Shown here: piece after piece, positions 9,818 through 18,014 of the stretch | Layout of the letters: each line of letters opens with the position of its first letter | Numbering within the stretch: the stretch's first letter is position 1 | From: Bradyrhizobium sp. CB1650 | Lineage (GTDB): Bacteria; Pseudomonadota; Alphaproteobacteria; Rhizobiales; Xanthobacteraceae | DNA: 64,000 nt | Assembly: GCF_029761915.1 (NCBI RefSeq) | Contig: NZ_CP121695.1 | Location: 7,097,501-7,161,500 of the forward strand | Reading direction: 5' to 3' | The notes under the pieces: generated by a model | What the model saw: the letters and a program-made list of their open reading frames with translations, nothing else | Databases searched by the model: none | What the model was told of the DNA's origin: nothing | Translations under genes and position numbers: made by a program

Positions 9818-9842
9818 GCCGGAGGTGCACTGCACCTCCGGC
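9818..9842. terminator. Perfect hairpin after the TonB receptor gene
   Basis: Eleven-bp perfect arms (GCCGGAGGTGC and its complement) around a 3-base loop, 28 bases after the receptor stop. There is no clear U-run, so it may be a processing or stability hairpin and not a classic intrinsic terminator. Confidence 0.5.
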
Positions 9843-9989
9843 TTGTGCGCGCTCACCACAAATCCGGAAAACAACCGCATGCAAAGTAGCGGGGATCAAA
9901 ACGCAGGCCGCCTTGCGAATCTTCGGAACCATTTGAGACGTCGCGGAATTCAGCGCCAAGGCGAACGACCAGGTCGGCAAGGCCCTGCA

Positions 9990-11312
9990 CTACGCCGCCG
10001 TATAAATTGCAGGTTTGGTCGCAAGCTGTGTCCTTCGATCGTGGATCAAGTTCTCCAACCTGTGGGCCGCTACATTCAATGTAGCCTCGTCCACTGCGCT
10101 CTCGTCTCCGCTTGCGGCCCTGCTGCGCTGCTCTCTCAGAATAGCGTCAATCTCTTCCTCGATTTCCAACAGTTCGGCCTCCGTGCCGACCTTCCGGATC
10201 CGTCGCGCCAGGGCATAAAGAGAATCCAAAGGCCCTTCCACAGTTGCGGGCTGCCCGATTCCGAGAAATTTCCAGGCCGCCGCCAGAACGGATGCCATGC
10301 CGCCTAGAATCATCGGGGTCAGATAGATCCAGTTGCCGTATTCATCCATAAAGCTCTGTTGGGTGCCGTTGTAGAAGGCTGCCGCCCCGGGATGCACGGC
10401 AAGGTAGGCATCCGCGTCGGTACTAGGTGCCGTAATCTGCGCAAAAATTGGCTGCTCTGTCAGAAGCTCTCGACGCACGCTCATGATCGTCTGGGTGAGA
10501 GTGCCAATCAAATCGGAGCCGAGCTTCTTTCTCGCGACCAAATAGAGCGATGTTCTCAGGGTCGTGAGATCGTCGTCGGGAACCGGTGGGGCTCCGCGCA
10601 ACGTCCCTTTCGGCACATCGAAACTTTCATAGGCCCGATCGGACTCCGCGATTGCGCCCGCGGAATCGATTGCAATCAGTACCGGCAACGCCTTTGGCCC
10701 CTGCTGAAAGAGACCACGCACCTGCGACAGATATTTTTCGGCTAAAGGGATCACTACAAGCAGCGCACCAACCTCTTTGGATTGAATCGCGCGCCGCGCA
10801 TCCGACAAATCAATATCCTTGAAGGTCTTCGGGCGATCCAGGCCGTATTCCTTGCTCAGCACGTCGACAAGTCTGCCATTCGCCGCGCCTGCGATTACGC
10901 CCACGCGGCGGCCCTTCAATTTGTCCATACTGTCGATCGTCGAACCTGGTGGCGCGATGATCAGCGCGACCATATGGCTTACAACGACGACGGCCTGGGC
11001 TTGTGAAAGATCACCGACATCGCCGCGGACAACTGCGAGATCCACGTTGCCCGCCGAAAAGGCCTTGGCGGCGTCCAGCGTCGAGCCGGCATCGATCACC
11101 TTGAGGCGCACCGCCGCGTTCATCGAAACGAGCCGGCTAGCTATGGTGGACATGGCCTTGACGGCCTCGCCGTCAGCCGAACCTGCCGCGACGGTCAGCG
11201 TTACCGGCCGGGTATAGTATCGATAGCCAAGAAGACCGGCGCCGATCGCAAGGGCGACAACGCCCGCAAGCAAAACAAAGCGAAGCCACAGCGGAAGCTT
11301 GATCGATAGCAT
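9990..11312 (-). CDS. TAXI-family solute-binding protein, membrane anchored, with C-terminal extension
   Basis: This 440 aa protein has one N-terminal membrane helix (LWLRFVLLAGVVALAIGAGL), then a TAXI-type solute-binding fold (PVTLTVAAGSADGEAVKAM, NVDLAVVRGD, MDKLKGRRVGVIAG). A second helix follows near residues 335-355 (LTPMILGGMASVLAAAWKFL), then a charged, probably coiled-coil tail of about 85 residues. Ordinary TAXI proteins are soluble TRAP binding proteins of about 320 aa; this form is anchored at both ends of the periplasmic domain and has no TRAP permease gene nearby. It may sense a ligand and not deliver it. The start at 11312 is chosen for the GGAG just upstream and the helix position. 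It lies downstream of a DUF2721 gene on the same strand. Confidence 0.88.
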   Translation of the reverse strand: MLSIKLPLWLRFVLLAGVVALAIGAGLLGYRYYTRPVTLTVAAGSADGEAVKAMSTIASRLVSMNAAVRLKVIDAGSTLDAAKAFSAGNVDLAVVRGDVGDLSQAQAVVVVSHMVALIIAPPGSTIDSMDKLKGRRVGVIAGAANGRLVDVLSKEYGLDRPKTFKDIDLSDARRAIQSKEVGALLVVIPLAEKYLSQVRGLFQQGPKALPVLIAIDSAGAIAESDRAYESFDVPKGTLRGAPPVPDDDLTTLRTSLYLVARKKLGSDLIGTLTQTIMSVRRELLTEQPIFAQITAPSTDADAYLAVHPGAAAFYNGTQQSFMDEYGNWIYLTPMILGGMASVLAAAWKFLGIGQPATVEGPLDSLYALARRIRKVGTEAELLEIEEEIDAILREQRSRAASGDESAVDEATLNVAAHRLENLIHDRRTQLATKPAIYTAA

Positions 11313-11425
11313 ATCTGTCACTCCGTCTGATTTCACTCCGTGTCTCAATTCGCATTCATGTCAGCGCAGGCGCCGGCAAGCTCAGACGTGACGGCTAAGC
11401 AGCAATCCAAAATACCGATCGACGT

Positions 11426-11866
11426 CTACACATGGTGGTCAAAATCCCTCAGGGCAATTCGCGTTTCGCGAGCGAGGTTGATCAGCGACAGGACGAAAAA
11501 TATCAGCGCCGCGATAAACAAAATGGCAACGCCGTACTCATGCGTCAGATGCAGCATGGCACTCGCGAAAGCAACGATGATCAGCATGGACGTGATGATG
11601 GCGCACATGGTGGAGTGGAACACCGCCTGGTTGAGCAGTGAGGCACGGCGCTTGAGACGGGGAATGTCTCCCTTGAGGTACGCCCTGGTCTCATCGTCAA
11701 CGATGCCGTGAAGGAATTGCGAGCGATCGATCACGCGATTCATCCGCGAAATCAGCACGGAGATGAATGCGGCGACCGCGCCCAGCAGAAATGCCGGCGC
11801 TGCGACACTGCCGATGATGCGGGATAGTTGCTCGACCGACGGGTTCAAGAAAAGCATTTCGTTCAT
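11426..11866 (-). CDS. DUF2721 family membrane protein
   Basis: This 146 aa protein has three predicted membrane helices: near residues 15-38 (RIIGSVAAPAFLLGAVAAFI), 85-105 and 110-130. Between the first and second is the charged loop SRMNRVIDRSQFLHG with RLKRRASLLNQAV, the pattern of DUF2721. The function of the family is unknown. It begins 4 bases after the end of the small exported-protein gene upstream and is followed by the TAXI gene 113 bases further on, so the three may be co-transcribed from a promoter carrying an FNR-type box. Confidence 0.88.
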   Translation of the reverse strand: MNEMLFLNPSVEQLSRIIGSVAAPAFLLGAVAAFISVLISRMNRVIDRSQFLHGIVDDETRAYLKGDIPRLKRRASLLNQAVFHSTMCAIITSMLIIVAFASAMLHLTHEYGVAILFIAALIFFVLSLINLARETRIALRDFDHHV

Positions 11867-11870
11867 ATCG

Positions 11871-12140
11871 CTATTTCAACCGCTCGACATTCGCCGCCAT
11901 ATCGGGACTGCGACCGACTCGGTAGGACGCGTTGCTGCACTTCAGTACCCACACCTCATGATCCGGCTTTGATCTCTTCCTGTCCTTGATGGCGCTGAGC
12001 GCCTTCTCGCACGCAAAGCCCTGTATGCGTATCTGGGCCGCGAGCATGGTCGGTACTGTTTCCTGAGCGGCTTGGGCGAGGCCGGCCGTCAGTCCGCTCA
12101 TCGTGCTTGCCAGCACCAGTAAACCAAGAGGCTTGTACAT
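11871..12140 (-). CDS. Small exported protein of unknown function
   Basis: This 89 aa protein has a clear signal peptide (KPLGLLVLASTMSGLTAGLA, cleavage near AQA) and a mature part of about 65 residues with two cysteines (GFACEKALS and WVLKCSNASYRV), which could form a disulfide. I do not recognise a named family. It is the first gene of a possible three-gene unit with DUF2721 and TAXI genes, and an FNR/FixK2-type box lies 79 bases upstream of its start. Expression under low oxygen is therefore a reasonable inference. Confidence 0.75.
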   Translation of the reverse strand: MYKPLGLLVLASTMSGLTAGLAQAAQETVPTMLAAQIRIQGFACEKALSAIKDRKRSKPDHEVWVLKCSNASYRVGRSPDMAANVERLK

Positions 12141-12218
12141 GTCGCTTTTTCCTTATCGAGAAAGACGTACGTGGTACGCGGACTGCTGAATCTGAAGACG
12201 GTGTCTGAGCCGCCGGCG

Positions 12219-12232
12219 TTGACGCAGATCAA
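12219..12232. promoter_or_regulatory. FNR/FixK2-type box (TTGA-N6-TCAA)
   Basis: TTGACGCAGATCAA has perfect TTGA/TCAA half-sites, extended by G and C to GTTGA/TCAAC. It is 79 bases upstream of the minus-strand gene starting at 12140, a usual distance for activation. In Bradyrhizobium such sites are bound by FixK2 under low oxygen; which regulator binds here is inferred. Confidence 0.6.
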
Positions 12233-12524
12233 CCCATTCCCGGGAGTTACTCAGGGATGATGATGGGCTCGAAGAGCGACACGGCACCGACGGTGTCGAA
12301 CGACACCCCGCATGAATTCAGTCAACCGCCGGGCACCGCAGACGAATGATGTTGAGTCCATTCGATCAAATCCAGCCGCGAGCGAATTCGGCTGTTAGGG
12401 CAAGGCCTTGGTGTCGGGTCGCGTCGAGAGCTCAGACATCGCGTCCGCGGCAATCCGGTCTCGGCCGGCCGCGCCGCGCATCGTCAAAAGCTCGCAGGAC
12501 AGGCTGAACTCCTGACCCGCCGTG

Positions 12525-12538
12525 TTGATCTGAATCAA
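12525..12538. promoter_or_regulatory. FNR/FixK2-type box (TTGAT-N4-ATCAA)
   Basis: TTGATCTGAATCAA is a perfect match to the FNR-class consensus, and its palindrome extends to 8-bp arms (GTGTTGAT / ATCAACAC). It lies 62 bases upstream of the ATG at 12601 on the plus strand. The 460 bases between the divergent genes (12141-12600) hold this box and the one at 12219 and no gene I can support. Confidence 0.68.
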
Positions 12539-12600
12539 CACACGTCACGAAATGCCATGGCCCCCTGCGCGGGACGGTGGTTGATTGCGGGAGAGTTCAT

Positions 12601-12870
12601 ATGATCTCCAAGGCATCGTGCGTCCTCATGCTTGCCGTGACCGCTTTCGCAATGACAGGCGGCGCATCCGCCCAAACGACAGCTCCCGGTCATGTTTCAC
12701 CGCGGAAAGCGATCGGCGCCGGCAAGTCCGAGGCGCCGTTACCTTTCGTGCCCAATGCTCTTTCAACCACGCGCGGCTTCCCGTTGCGGCAGGATCTGTT
12801 CGACCGCACCAATCCCAACAATCTCAGGCCTGATTGGCCCGCCCCGCCGGCGCAGCCTGGGCAGTTCTAG
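12601..12870 (+). CDS. Small exported protein of unknown function, FNR-box promoter
   Basis: This 89 aa protein has a signal peptide (CVLMLAVTAFAMTGGASAQ) and a Pro-rich mature part with a tail rich in Pro and Asn (DRTNPNNLRPDWPAPPAQP). No family is recognised. The start is the ATG at 12601, with GGGAGAG 5 bases upstream; an in-frame GTG at 12577 is less likely. The perfect FNR/FixK2-type box 62 bases upstream suggests oxygen-dependent expression. The next gene begins 14 bases after its stop and is probably co-transcribed. Confidence 0.72.
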   Translation: MISKASCVLMLAVTAFAMTGGASAQTTAPGHVSPRKAIGAGKSEAPLPFVPNALSTTRGFPLRQDLFDRTNPNNLRPDWPAPPAQPGQF

Positions 12871-12884
12871 AGATGGAGAGATAG

Positions 12885-13256
12885 ATGAAAGCTATCCTTT
12901 TTGCATTTGGATTGCTCGCAAGCCCTTCGTTGATACCGGTGTCCGATCGCGTGCCCGAGCTGAAGGTCGAAGCGCTCTGCGAGTCGACGTCCGAAACGGA
13001 CAAGGCGATGGGATTGGCGTTGGCGCAGAGCTTTGCCGATTGCATGCGCGATGAGACGGCTGCTCGGCAGCAGCTCGGCACGGTATGGGCGACGGCCAAG
13101 CCCGCTGTCCGCGACACATGCGAGAGCGAGGCTACATCGCTCGGAACCCAAAGCTATGTCGATCTGCTCACCTGCATCCAGATGACGGAGACGGCAAGTG
13201 CGATGTCGTCGATGCCGCAGCTCAGAGGCGCAAGCAAGAATCGAAACAAGCAGTAG
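12885..13256 (+). CDS. Small exported Cys-containing protein, unknown function
   Basis: This 123 aa protein starts with a short hydrophobic segment (AILFAFGLLASPSLIP) that could be a signal peptide. The mature part has four cysteines in spaced positions (ALCEST, ADCMRD, DTCESE, LTCIQM), suggesting two disulfides in a small helical periplasmic protein. GGAGAGATAG lies just before the ATG. It follows the preceding small exported gene by 14 bases and probably shares its FNR-type promoter. Similar short cysteine-patterned proteins occur in Bradyrhizobium, but I cannot name the family. Confidence 0.7.
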   Translation: MKAILFAFGLLASPSLIPVSDRVPELKVEALCESTSETDKAMGLALAQSFADCMRDETAARQQLGTVWATAKPAVRDTCESEATSLGTQSYVDLLTCIQMTETASAMSSMPQLRGASKNRNKQ

Positions 13257-14147
13257 CGGAGCACATTTTCCGCAGAAGCCAGTTCATCAGCATCAGACGG
13301 CTGCCGCGATGCCTCCGGTCAAGGCGCCGTCCATTCTGTAGCACCAGGCGCGGTCATCGCACGATTCGCGAAACGCACCCCGCCGCGTCCCATCAACAAC
13401 CGTAGAGTTCCGGATTTCCAATTTCGGAAAGGGGTGTTCTACTGATGGAACGCGTCAAGTGTTTTGACTGTTCATTGCATCTGCGGAAGTCACCGCTCTT
13501 AAATTGTAGAAATGAGAATGCGCAAAGTCGTTATTTCAGTGGGACCCGCCCTGGCGATCGCTCTTGCCGTCGCGGCGTTCTGGCCAACATCGCATCCGGA
13601 CGTGGACCGGCTCGGCGACAGTGTTTACGAAACCATCTGGCTCTGGCGTATCCCGGCCTACGCCAATAGTCCAGCCTGGCGCGTGCGCTGGACGTGGAGC
13701 GATCCACTTCGCGCACAGGCAAGGTGCTGCCGGGCAACACAGCGGTCAATGACCGACCCGGGCGAAATGCGAATTCCGCCGAGGCCCAATCCATCGATCG
13801 CAAGGTTGGCTAGCCAATAGTCGCAATTCGGTTTGAAGGACGCCGCTTACGATCGCGTTGGATCGGACGAGACGCTGCGGGCGTATCGCCGCTGCCGGAT
13901 TCGGGCGGCGCTTTGATGCATCCCATTTCAAACACGGCACTCGGCAATGTGGATGCACGGCAAGCCCGCTGCCGTCAGACAGCATCGGGCTCGTCAGGCC
14001 GGCCATAAGTATTTCGTCAAACTCGTTTCAAATTTGCTCTTCGATTTTATTATGTGTTTAGACCTTAACTAGGAACCTACTCTTTGATTTACATCTGAAA
14101 GCGACGGTTTACCTTCTCCTTGAAGTAGCAATTCAAGGCCGACAACA
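13257..14147. other. Non-coding or degenerate interval
   Basis: About 890 bases with no gene I can support firmly. A weak reading frame on the plus strand at 13512-13820 is listed separately. The last 120 bases (about 14020-14147) are AT-rich relative to the surroundings and probably hold the promoter of the gene at 14148. No terminator or repeat family seen elsewhere in the window was recognised here. Confidence 0.4.
13512..13820 (+). CDS. Doubtful small reading frame with N-terminal hydrophobic segment
   Basis: A 102 aa frame that begins convincingly with a positively charged start and hydrophobic segment (RKVVISVGPALAIALAVAAF), then VYETIWLWRIPAYANSPAW. The second half (after about residue 55) is Arg- and Cys-rich and looks like out-of-frame sequence. 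It may be the remnant of an exported protein gene disrupted by a frameshift near 13680, or no gene at all. No ribosome-binding site is evident. Confidence 0.25.
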   Translation: MRMRKVVISVGPALAIALAVAAFWPTSHPDVDRLGDSVYETIWLWRIPAYANSPAWRVRWTWSDPLRAQARCCRATQRSMTDPGEMRIPPRPNPSIARLASQ

Positions 14148-14765
14148 ATGCGCCGCAAATGGCTCAATCCGTGTCTCGTTTCTGTGCTGGCAATATGGGC
14201 GTGCAGCGCAGCCGCGGATGAGAACAGGCCTGATAACGGCAGATCCGCGTCGGTGGTTCCTGGCGACAGGATCGAATGCTCACTCAAGCGGAAGACTGGC
14301 GAGCCCCTCGATCCCCCGTCAACCTCCGCAATACCCCAAACTGAAGCATTCGTTGCTCGGGAGCATTTCAGAGAAGACATCACGCCAGCGGCCGAGGTCA
14401 AGATTTCCTGGCTTGGCGCGACGTTCGTGCGCCGCTTCGCCGTCAAGGTCGAGACCACGGGCGATACATCCTTGCAATCGTACGTCTTGAAGGTCCCCTC
14501 AAGCGCCACGGACATCAGCGGAGACTTGACCACGCGCGACGAGACCAAGCTCGCGGATGTCTGGTGCCTGCTAAGGCTGCAGGCCAATGGGGAAAGCGGT
14601 GCGCTGGACATCAACTCTGCCCCCAACATATTTTTTGTCCGTGATGCCATGGGCGAGCTTGGTGTGGTTGACGCCCTGTGGGGAGGCGCGGGTTGGGAAA
14701 TTGGAGCCAGTCCGCTCGGAAGCCAACAGACATGGCCTCGTGGCGCTCGCGTCTTCTCTCGCTGA
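14148..14765 (+). CDS. Exported protein of unknown function
   Basis: This 205 aa protein has a signal peptide (RKWLNPCLVSVLAIWACSAAADE; the Cys near residue 19 is not in a clean lipobox). The mature part has a beta-rich look, with two further cysteines (RIECSLKRK and DVWCLLRLQ). I do not recognise a family. It stands alone on the plus strand behind an AT-rich promoter region. The gene ends 195 bases before a small inserted repeat element. It may be an accessory gene restricted to this lineage. Confidence 0.7.
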   Translation: MRRKWLNPCLVSVLAIWACSAAADENRPDNGRSASVVPGDRIECSLKRKTGEPLDPPSTSAIPQTEAFVAREHFREDITPAAEVKISWLGATFVRRFAVKVETTGDTSLQSYVLKVPSSATDISGDLTTRDETKLADVWCLLRLQANGESGALDINSAPNIFFVRDAMGELGVVDALWGGAGWEIGASPLGSQQTWPRGARVFSR

Positions 14766-14960
14766 CCGAGCTGGTTGTTGAGCAATATTTTGCCGAGTAC
14801 CGGATTTCTGCTGACGCCCGTCTGCGGCTTGATGAGCTTGCGCCCGCTAAAGCAGACTGAGGTTTTGGTTGAATCGATTGGACCCCAGGCTCGGTTGGGA
14901 CTTTCTCCCTACGGGGAGTATCGATTGCGCGATACCCCACCCCAACCCTCCCCCGCAAGC

Positions 14961-15132
14961 GCAGGGCAAATCGCATATGAATAATCACAAGAGGTCGTCA
15001 TGCCCGGGCTTGTCCCGGGCATCCACGTTCTTTTGTGCCGCGGGCAAGGCGTGGATGGCCGGGACGAGCCCGGCCATGACGCTGTGGAAGCTTCAGCACC
15101 TCAAGCTCTCACGTCATATGCGATAGCCCTGC
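14961..15132. mobile_element. MITE-like non-coding element with terminal inverted repeats
   Basis: The ends are near-perfect inverted repeats: GCAGGGCAAATCGCATATGA (14961-14980) and the complement-matching TCATATGCGATAGCCCTGC (15114-15132). The flanks carry a 10-bp direct repeat, CCCGCAAGCG, at 14952-14961 and 15132-15141, as expected for a target-site duplication. Removing the element rejoins a typical intergenic palindrome of Pro-codon-like CCC...GGG character. Inside is a copy of the CGTCATGCCCGGGC-type palindrome (14997-15080). No coding capacity. Confidence 0.55.
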
Positions 15133-15194
15133 CCGCAAGCGGGAGAGGGAGCGCACCGCGTGCGTGGCCACAACAACGCTAATCCCATCACACC

Positions 15195-15710
15195 CTACCG
15201 CCGCGCTTTGCTCCAGTCGGGGCCGACAGGCCCTGACACGCCCTCGAAGGCGCCGTCGACGAGCTCGAACACCAGGATGCGGCTGGCGTCGACCGGGCCC
15301 GGCATGGTGATGCGGCCCTTCGGCACCGGCTTGAAGCCGACGCGGCCGTAATAGGGCTCGTCGCCGACCAGCAACACGAGGGCATGGCCCTTCTCCCTGG
15401 CATCCTTCAGCGCGCGCTCCATCAACAGCCGTCCGACGCCACGGCCGCGGAACGGCGGCTCGACGGTGAGGGGACCGAGCAGCAGCGCCGGGGTCTCGCC
15501 GATCAGCACCGGCAATTGCCGCACCGACCCGACCAGAAGCGTGCCGATACGCGCGGTGAAGGAGAGTTCGAGCAGATGATCGACATGCTCGCGGATGCGG
15601 TAGGCGCTGAGCACGAAGCGGCCCGGACCGAACGTGCGTTCGTGCAGCCGTTCGATCGCCTGGGCGTCGCCGGCAGCTTCGGGAAGGATGGTGAGCGAGA
15701 GATCGTTCAT
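15195..15710 (-). CDS. GNAT-family N-acetyltransferase
   Basis: This 171 aa protein shows the GNAT acetyl-CoA loop LTVEPPFRGRGVGRLLME (about residues 80-97) followed by KGHALVLLVGDEPYYGRVGF, which is typical of the YhbS-like branch. It would transfer an acetyl group from acetyl-CoA to an unknown amine. The ATG at 15710 is the first in frame. The gene is followed by the repeat-rich interval at 14766-15194 and is not clearly in an operon with the NUDIX gene upstream, which is 157 bases away. The substrate cannot be told from sequence. Confidence 0.9.
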   Translation of the reverse strand: MNDLSLTILPEAAGDAQAIERLHERTFGPGRFVLSAYRIREHVDHLLELSFTARIGTLLVGSVRQLPVLIGETPALLLGPLTVEPPFRGRGVGRLLMERALKDAREKGHALVLLVGDEPYYGRVGFKPVPKGRITMPGPVDASRILVFELVDGAFEGVSGPVGPDWSKARR

Positions 15711-15867
15711 GTCAGCATGGCGTTTTCGAGCGAAGTGAATCCCGGTTCGCGTTCAGAAAACGCGTCAATTGGGAGGCGGAGTAGCATCTGGCGCTACGCA
15801 GGTCCATGGCAGCCACGCTCCGCTTCAGTTCCTTTGACGCGTCCCGACCTCGGCCACAGGCCGCTTT

Positions 15868-16359
15868 TCACCGCCACGTCGCGATCGCCGGCTTGCCCTC
15901 GAGCACCTCGGCGATGCGCAGCCGCGTGCCGGGCGTGGTGTCGTCGGGCAGCGCCGTGCTCGCGAAGAAGCCGCATTCGATGATCTCGCGGTTGGGCTCG
16001 GGCAGGCGGTCCTGCCGGAAATGCCTGACGACGTAGACCGCGACATGGTCGCGCCGGGAGACGTGGCTGTTGAGGAATATGCCGTGCAGCGCCGCCTCGC
16101 CAGTGAGGTCGATATCGCCCTCCTCCTTGAGCTCGCGCCGCATCGCCTCCTCCATGGTCTCGCCGTAGTCGACGCCTCCGCCGGGGAGGTACCAGCCGCT
16201 GACATAGCTGTGCTTGACCAGGAACACCCTGTTGTCGGCGTCCAGCACCACGGCGCGGACGCCGAGGGTCATGCCGCGGACAAGCAGGAAATAGGCGTGG
16301 AAGAATCGCCGCAGCAGCGGCTCGCATCTTCGTCGTATCTGGTCCAGACGTCCCCCCAT
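15868..16359 (-). CDS. NUDIX hydrolase
   Basis: This 163 aa protein carries a NUDIX box at about residues 61-84, GGGVDYGETMEEAMRRELKE followed by EGDI. The G-x5-E, RE and EE positions are present, but the final Gly sits one residue early (EEGD in place of EExG). The fold should still bind metal and hydrolyse a nucleoside-diphosphate-linked substrate, which is not identifiable. I chose the ATG at 16359; a GTG lies just before it. It faces away from the metallophosphoesterase gene, with 91 bases between the starts. Confidence 0.88.
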   Translation of the reverse strand: MGGRLDQIRRRCEPLLRRFFHAYFLLVRGMTLGVRAVVLDADNRVFLVKHSYVSGWYLPGGGVDYGETMEEAMRRELKEEGDIDLTGEAALHGIFLNSHVSRRDHVAVYVVRHFRQDRLPEPNREIIECGFFASTALPDDTTPGTRLRIAEVLEGKPAIATWR

Positions 16360-16450
16360 CACGCTACTGGAGCGGCCCCTTCAAGCCGTCCTTGCCTCCA
16401 CCGCCCGACCTTGCCATTACAGCGGAGCAATAGCGAGGCAATCGCGCTCC

Positions 16451-17335
16451 ATGGCACCGTTCACGCTCGCCCATCTTTCCGACCCGCATCTGCCGCCGCT
16501 GCCGACGCCCAAGGCGATCGAGCTCGCGGGCAAGCGGGCGCTCGGCTACGTCAACTGGACGCGCAACCGCCACAAATACCAGCGCCGCGAGGTGCTCGAC
16601 GCGCTGGTCGCCGACATCCACGCCCAGGCGCCGGACCACATCGCCGTAACCGGCGATCTCGTCAACCTGGCGCTGGAGGCGGAATTTGCGCCGGCGCTGG
16701 CCTGGCTCGAAGGCGTCGGTCCGCCGGATTGCGTCACCGCCATCCCCGGCAATCACGACGCCTATGTCAGCGCGACGCGTCACCGCTTCGGCGAGACCTT
16801 CCTGCACTACATTGCCGGCGATGCTCCGGCTGCCGCGGCTTTCCCCGCGATTCGCCGCCGCGGGCCCATCGTGCTGATCAGCCTGTCCACGGCCGTGCCG
16901 ACCCTGCCGCTGATGGCGACAGGCACCCTCGGCCGCGACCAGCTCGCCGCGCTCGAGCAGGTTCTGACACAGCTCGCGAGTGAGGACGTCTTCCGCGTCC
17001 TCCTCGTGCACCATCCGCTCCGCTCGCGCTCGCGCCACAAGCGGCTGACCGATTCGGCCGATCTCCTCGCCCTCGTCAGGCGCCACGGCGTCGAGCTGAT
17101 CCTGCACGGCCACGACCACGTGCACTCGACGATGTGGTTCGACGGGCCGAACGGCAACATTCCCGCGATCGGGGTGCCATCGGCCTCCGCGCTCGCCCAT
17201 GGGCGCTATCCCGCGGCGGCGTACAACCTGTTCGCCATTGAGAAGGACAATGCCGGCTGGCACTGCGAGCAGACGGTGCGCAGCCTCGATCATGGATTGC
17301 AGGTCCGGCAGATCAAGCACACGCGGTTGATTTGA
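16451..17335 (+). CDS. Calcineurin-like metallophosphoesterase
   Basis: This 294 aa protein has all metal-binding motifs of the family: DPH (residues 11-13), GDLVN (68-72), GNHD (100-103), VHHPL and HGHDHVHS. It is therefore likely an active phosphodiesterase or phosphatase with a dinuclear metal centre. The length and motif spacing resemble the CpdA/3',5'-cAMP phosphodiesterase-like branch, but the substrate cannot be fixed. No signal peptide is present, so it is cytoplasmic. It stands alone, divergent from the NUDIX gene, and is followed by a palindromic repeat. Confidence 0.92.
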   Translation: MAPFTLAHLSDPHLPPLPTPKAIELAGKRALGYVNWTRNRHKYQRREVLDALVADIHAQAPDHIAVTGDLVNLALEAEFAPALAWLEGVGPPDCVTAIPGNHDAYVSATRHRFGETFLHYIAGDAPAAAAFPAIRRRGPIVLISLSTAVPTLPLMATGTLGRDQLAALEQVLTQLASEDVFRVLLVHHPLRSRSRHKRLTDSADLLALVRRHGVELILHGHDHVHSTMWFDGPNGNIPAIGVPSASALAHGRYPAAAYNLFAIEKDNAGWHCEQTVRSLDHGLQVRQIKHTRLI

Positions 17336-17344
17336 AGACACCCC

Positions 17345-17449
17345 GTCATTCCGGGGCGGCTCGAAGAGCCGAACCCGGAATCCATCGGGCCGCAGTGCGT
17401 CCGGATGAATGGATTCCGGGCTCGCGCCTTTGGCGCGCCCCGGAATGAC
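17345..17449. repeat. GTCATTCCGGGGC-type palindromic repeat
   Basis: A 105-base imperfect inverted repeat beginning GTCATTCCGGGGCG and ending GCCCCGGAATGAC. It contains inner matches GGAATCCAT / ATGGATTCC. A very similar unit lies at 47247-47346. These are non-coding and sit between convergent genes. Confidence 0.8.
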
Positions 17450-17459
17450 GGAGAACTTT

Positions 17460-18014
17460 TCACCAGCTCTGCAAGACCGCCATCACGGCGACACCAAACA
17501 AGGCGGCGGCGCCGAGGATGAAGCCGAACACGAACGGCCAGATGCGCGAGCGGCGCGGCGGCTTCGGCGCGGCCGGCGTCGGCTCGGGCAAGACGATCAT
17601 CGCATGCTCGCGCTCGATCATACGGCGGGCGACGTAGTCGGTGACGGCGTCGACGATCACGGCGGTATCGTGCGATTCGGCGAGAACGATGCGGCCGAAG
17701 CGGGTGTCCTGGACGAAGCGATACATCCGCTTGTCGCGCCCCATGACGATGTGCGCGACGACGTCGATCCAGAGTCTGGGCGTATCGCCCTGGCTGATGC
17801 CGCGGTCGAACAGGTCGATCTGCTCGGGCACCTGGGCAAACAACGGGTCGAGCGCATCGTTGAGAATCTCGAGCCGCGCGACCTCGGCGTCGCGCAAATC
17901 GACGACGACGCCGGTCCGGTCGGCAGCTTCGATCCGCGCCCGCAGCAGCGCGTCCCGCAGCCGTACCGGGCGCGGCTGGCTGGCATGGGTCCCGCTCGTC
18001 TCCGGCTCTGACAT
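17460..18014 (-). CDS. Conserved hypothetical protein with C-terminal membrane anchor
   Basis: This 184 aa protein is soluble over most of its length, with alternating hydrophobic and charged segments, and has a Pro-rich linker (LPEPTPAAPKPPRRSR) before a single C-terminal membrane helix (WPFVFGFILGAAALFGVAVM). It is probably anchored to the inner membrane with the main domain in the cytoplasm. No named family is recognised, although the middle part (VDVVAHIVMGRDKRMYRFVQ-like stretch) looks conserved in character. It is separated from DUF4170 by a palindromic repeat. Confidence 0.8.
   Translation of the reverse strand: MSEPETSGTHASQPRPVRLRDALLRARIEAADRTGVVVDLRDAEVARLEILNDALDPLFAQVPEQIDLFDRGISQGDTPRLWIDVVAHIVMGRDKRMYRFVQDTRFGRIVLAESHDTAVIVDAVTDYVARRMIEREHAMIVLPEPTPAAPKPPRRSRIWPFVFGFILGAAALFGVAVMAVLQSW

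Noticed and set aside
9822..10003. Possible gene tail ending KANDQVGKALHYAAV before a TAA near 10003
   Set aside because: The upstream frame is short and blocked by stops and no family could be named; at most a small remnant.
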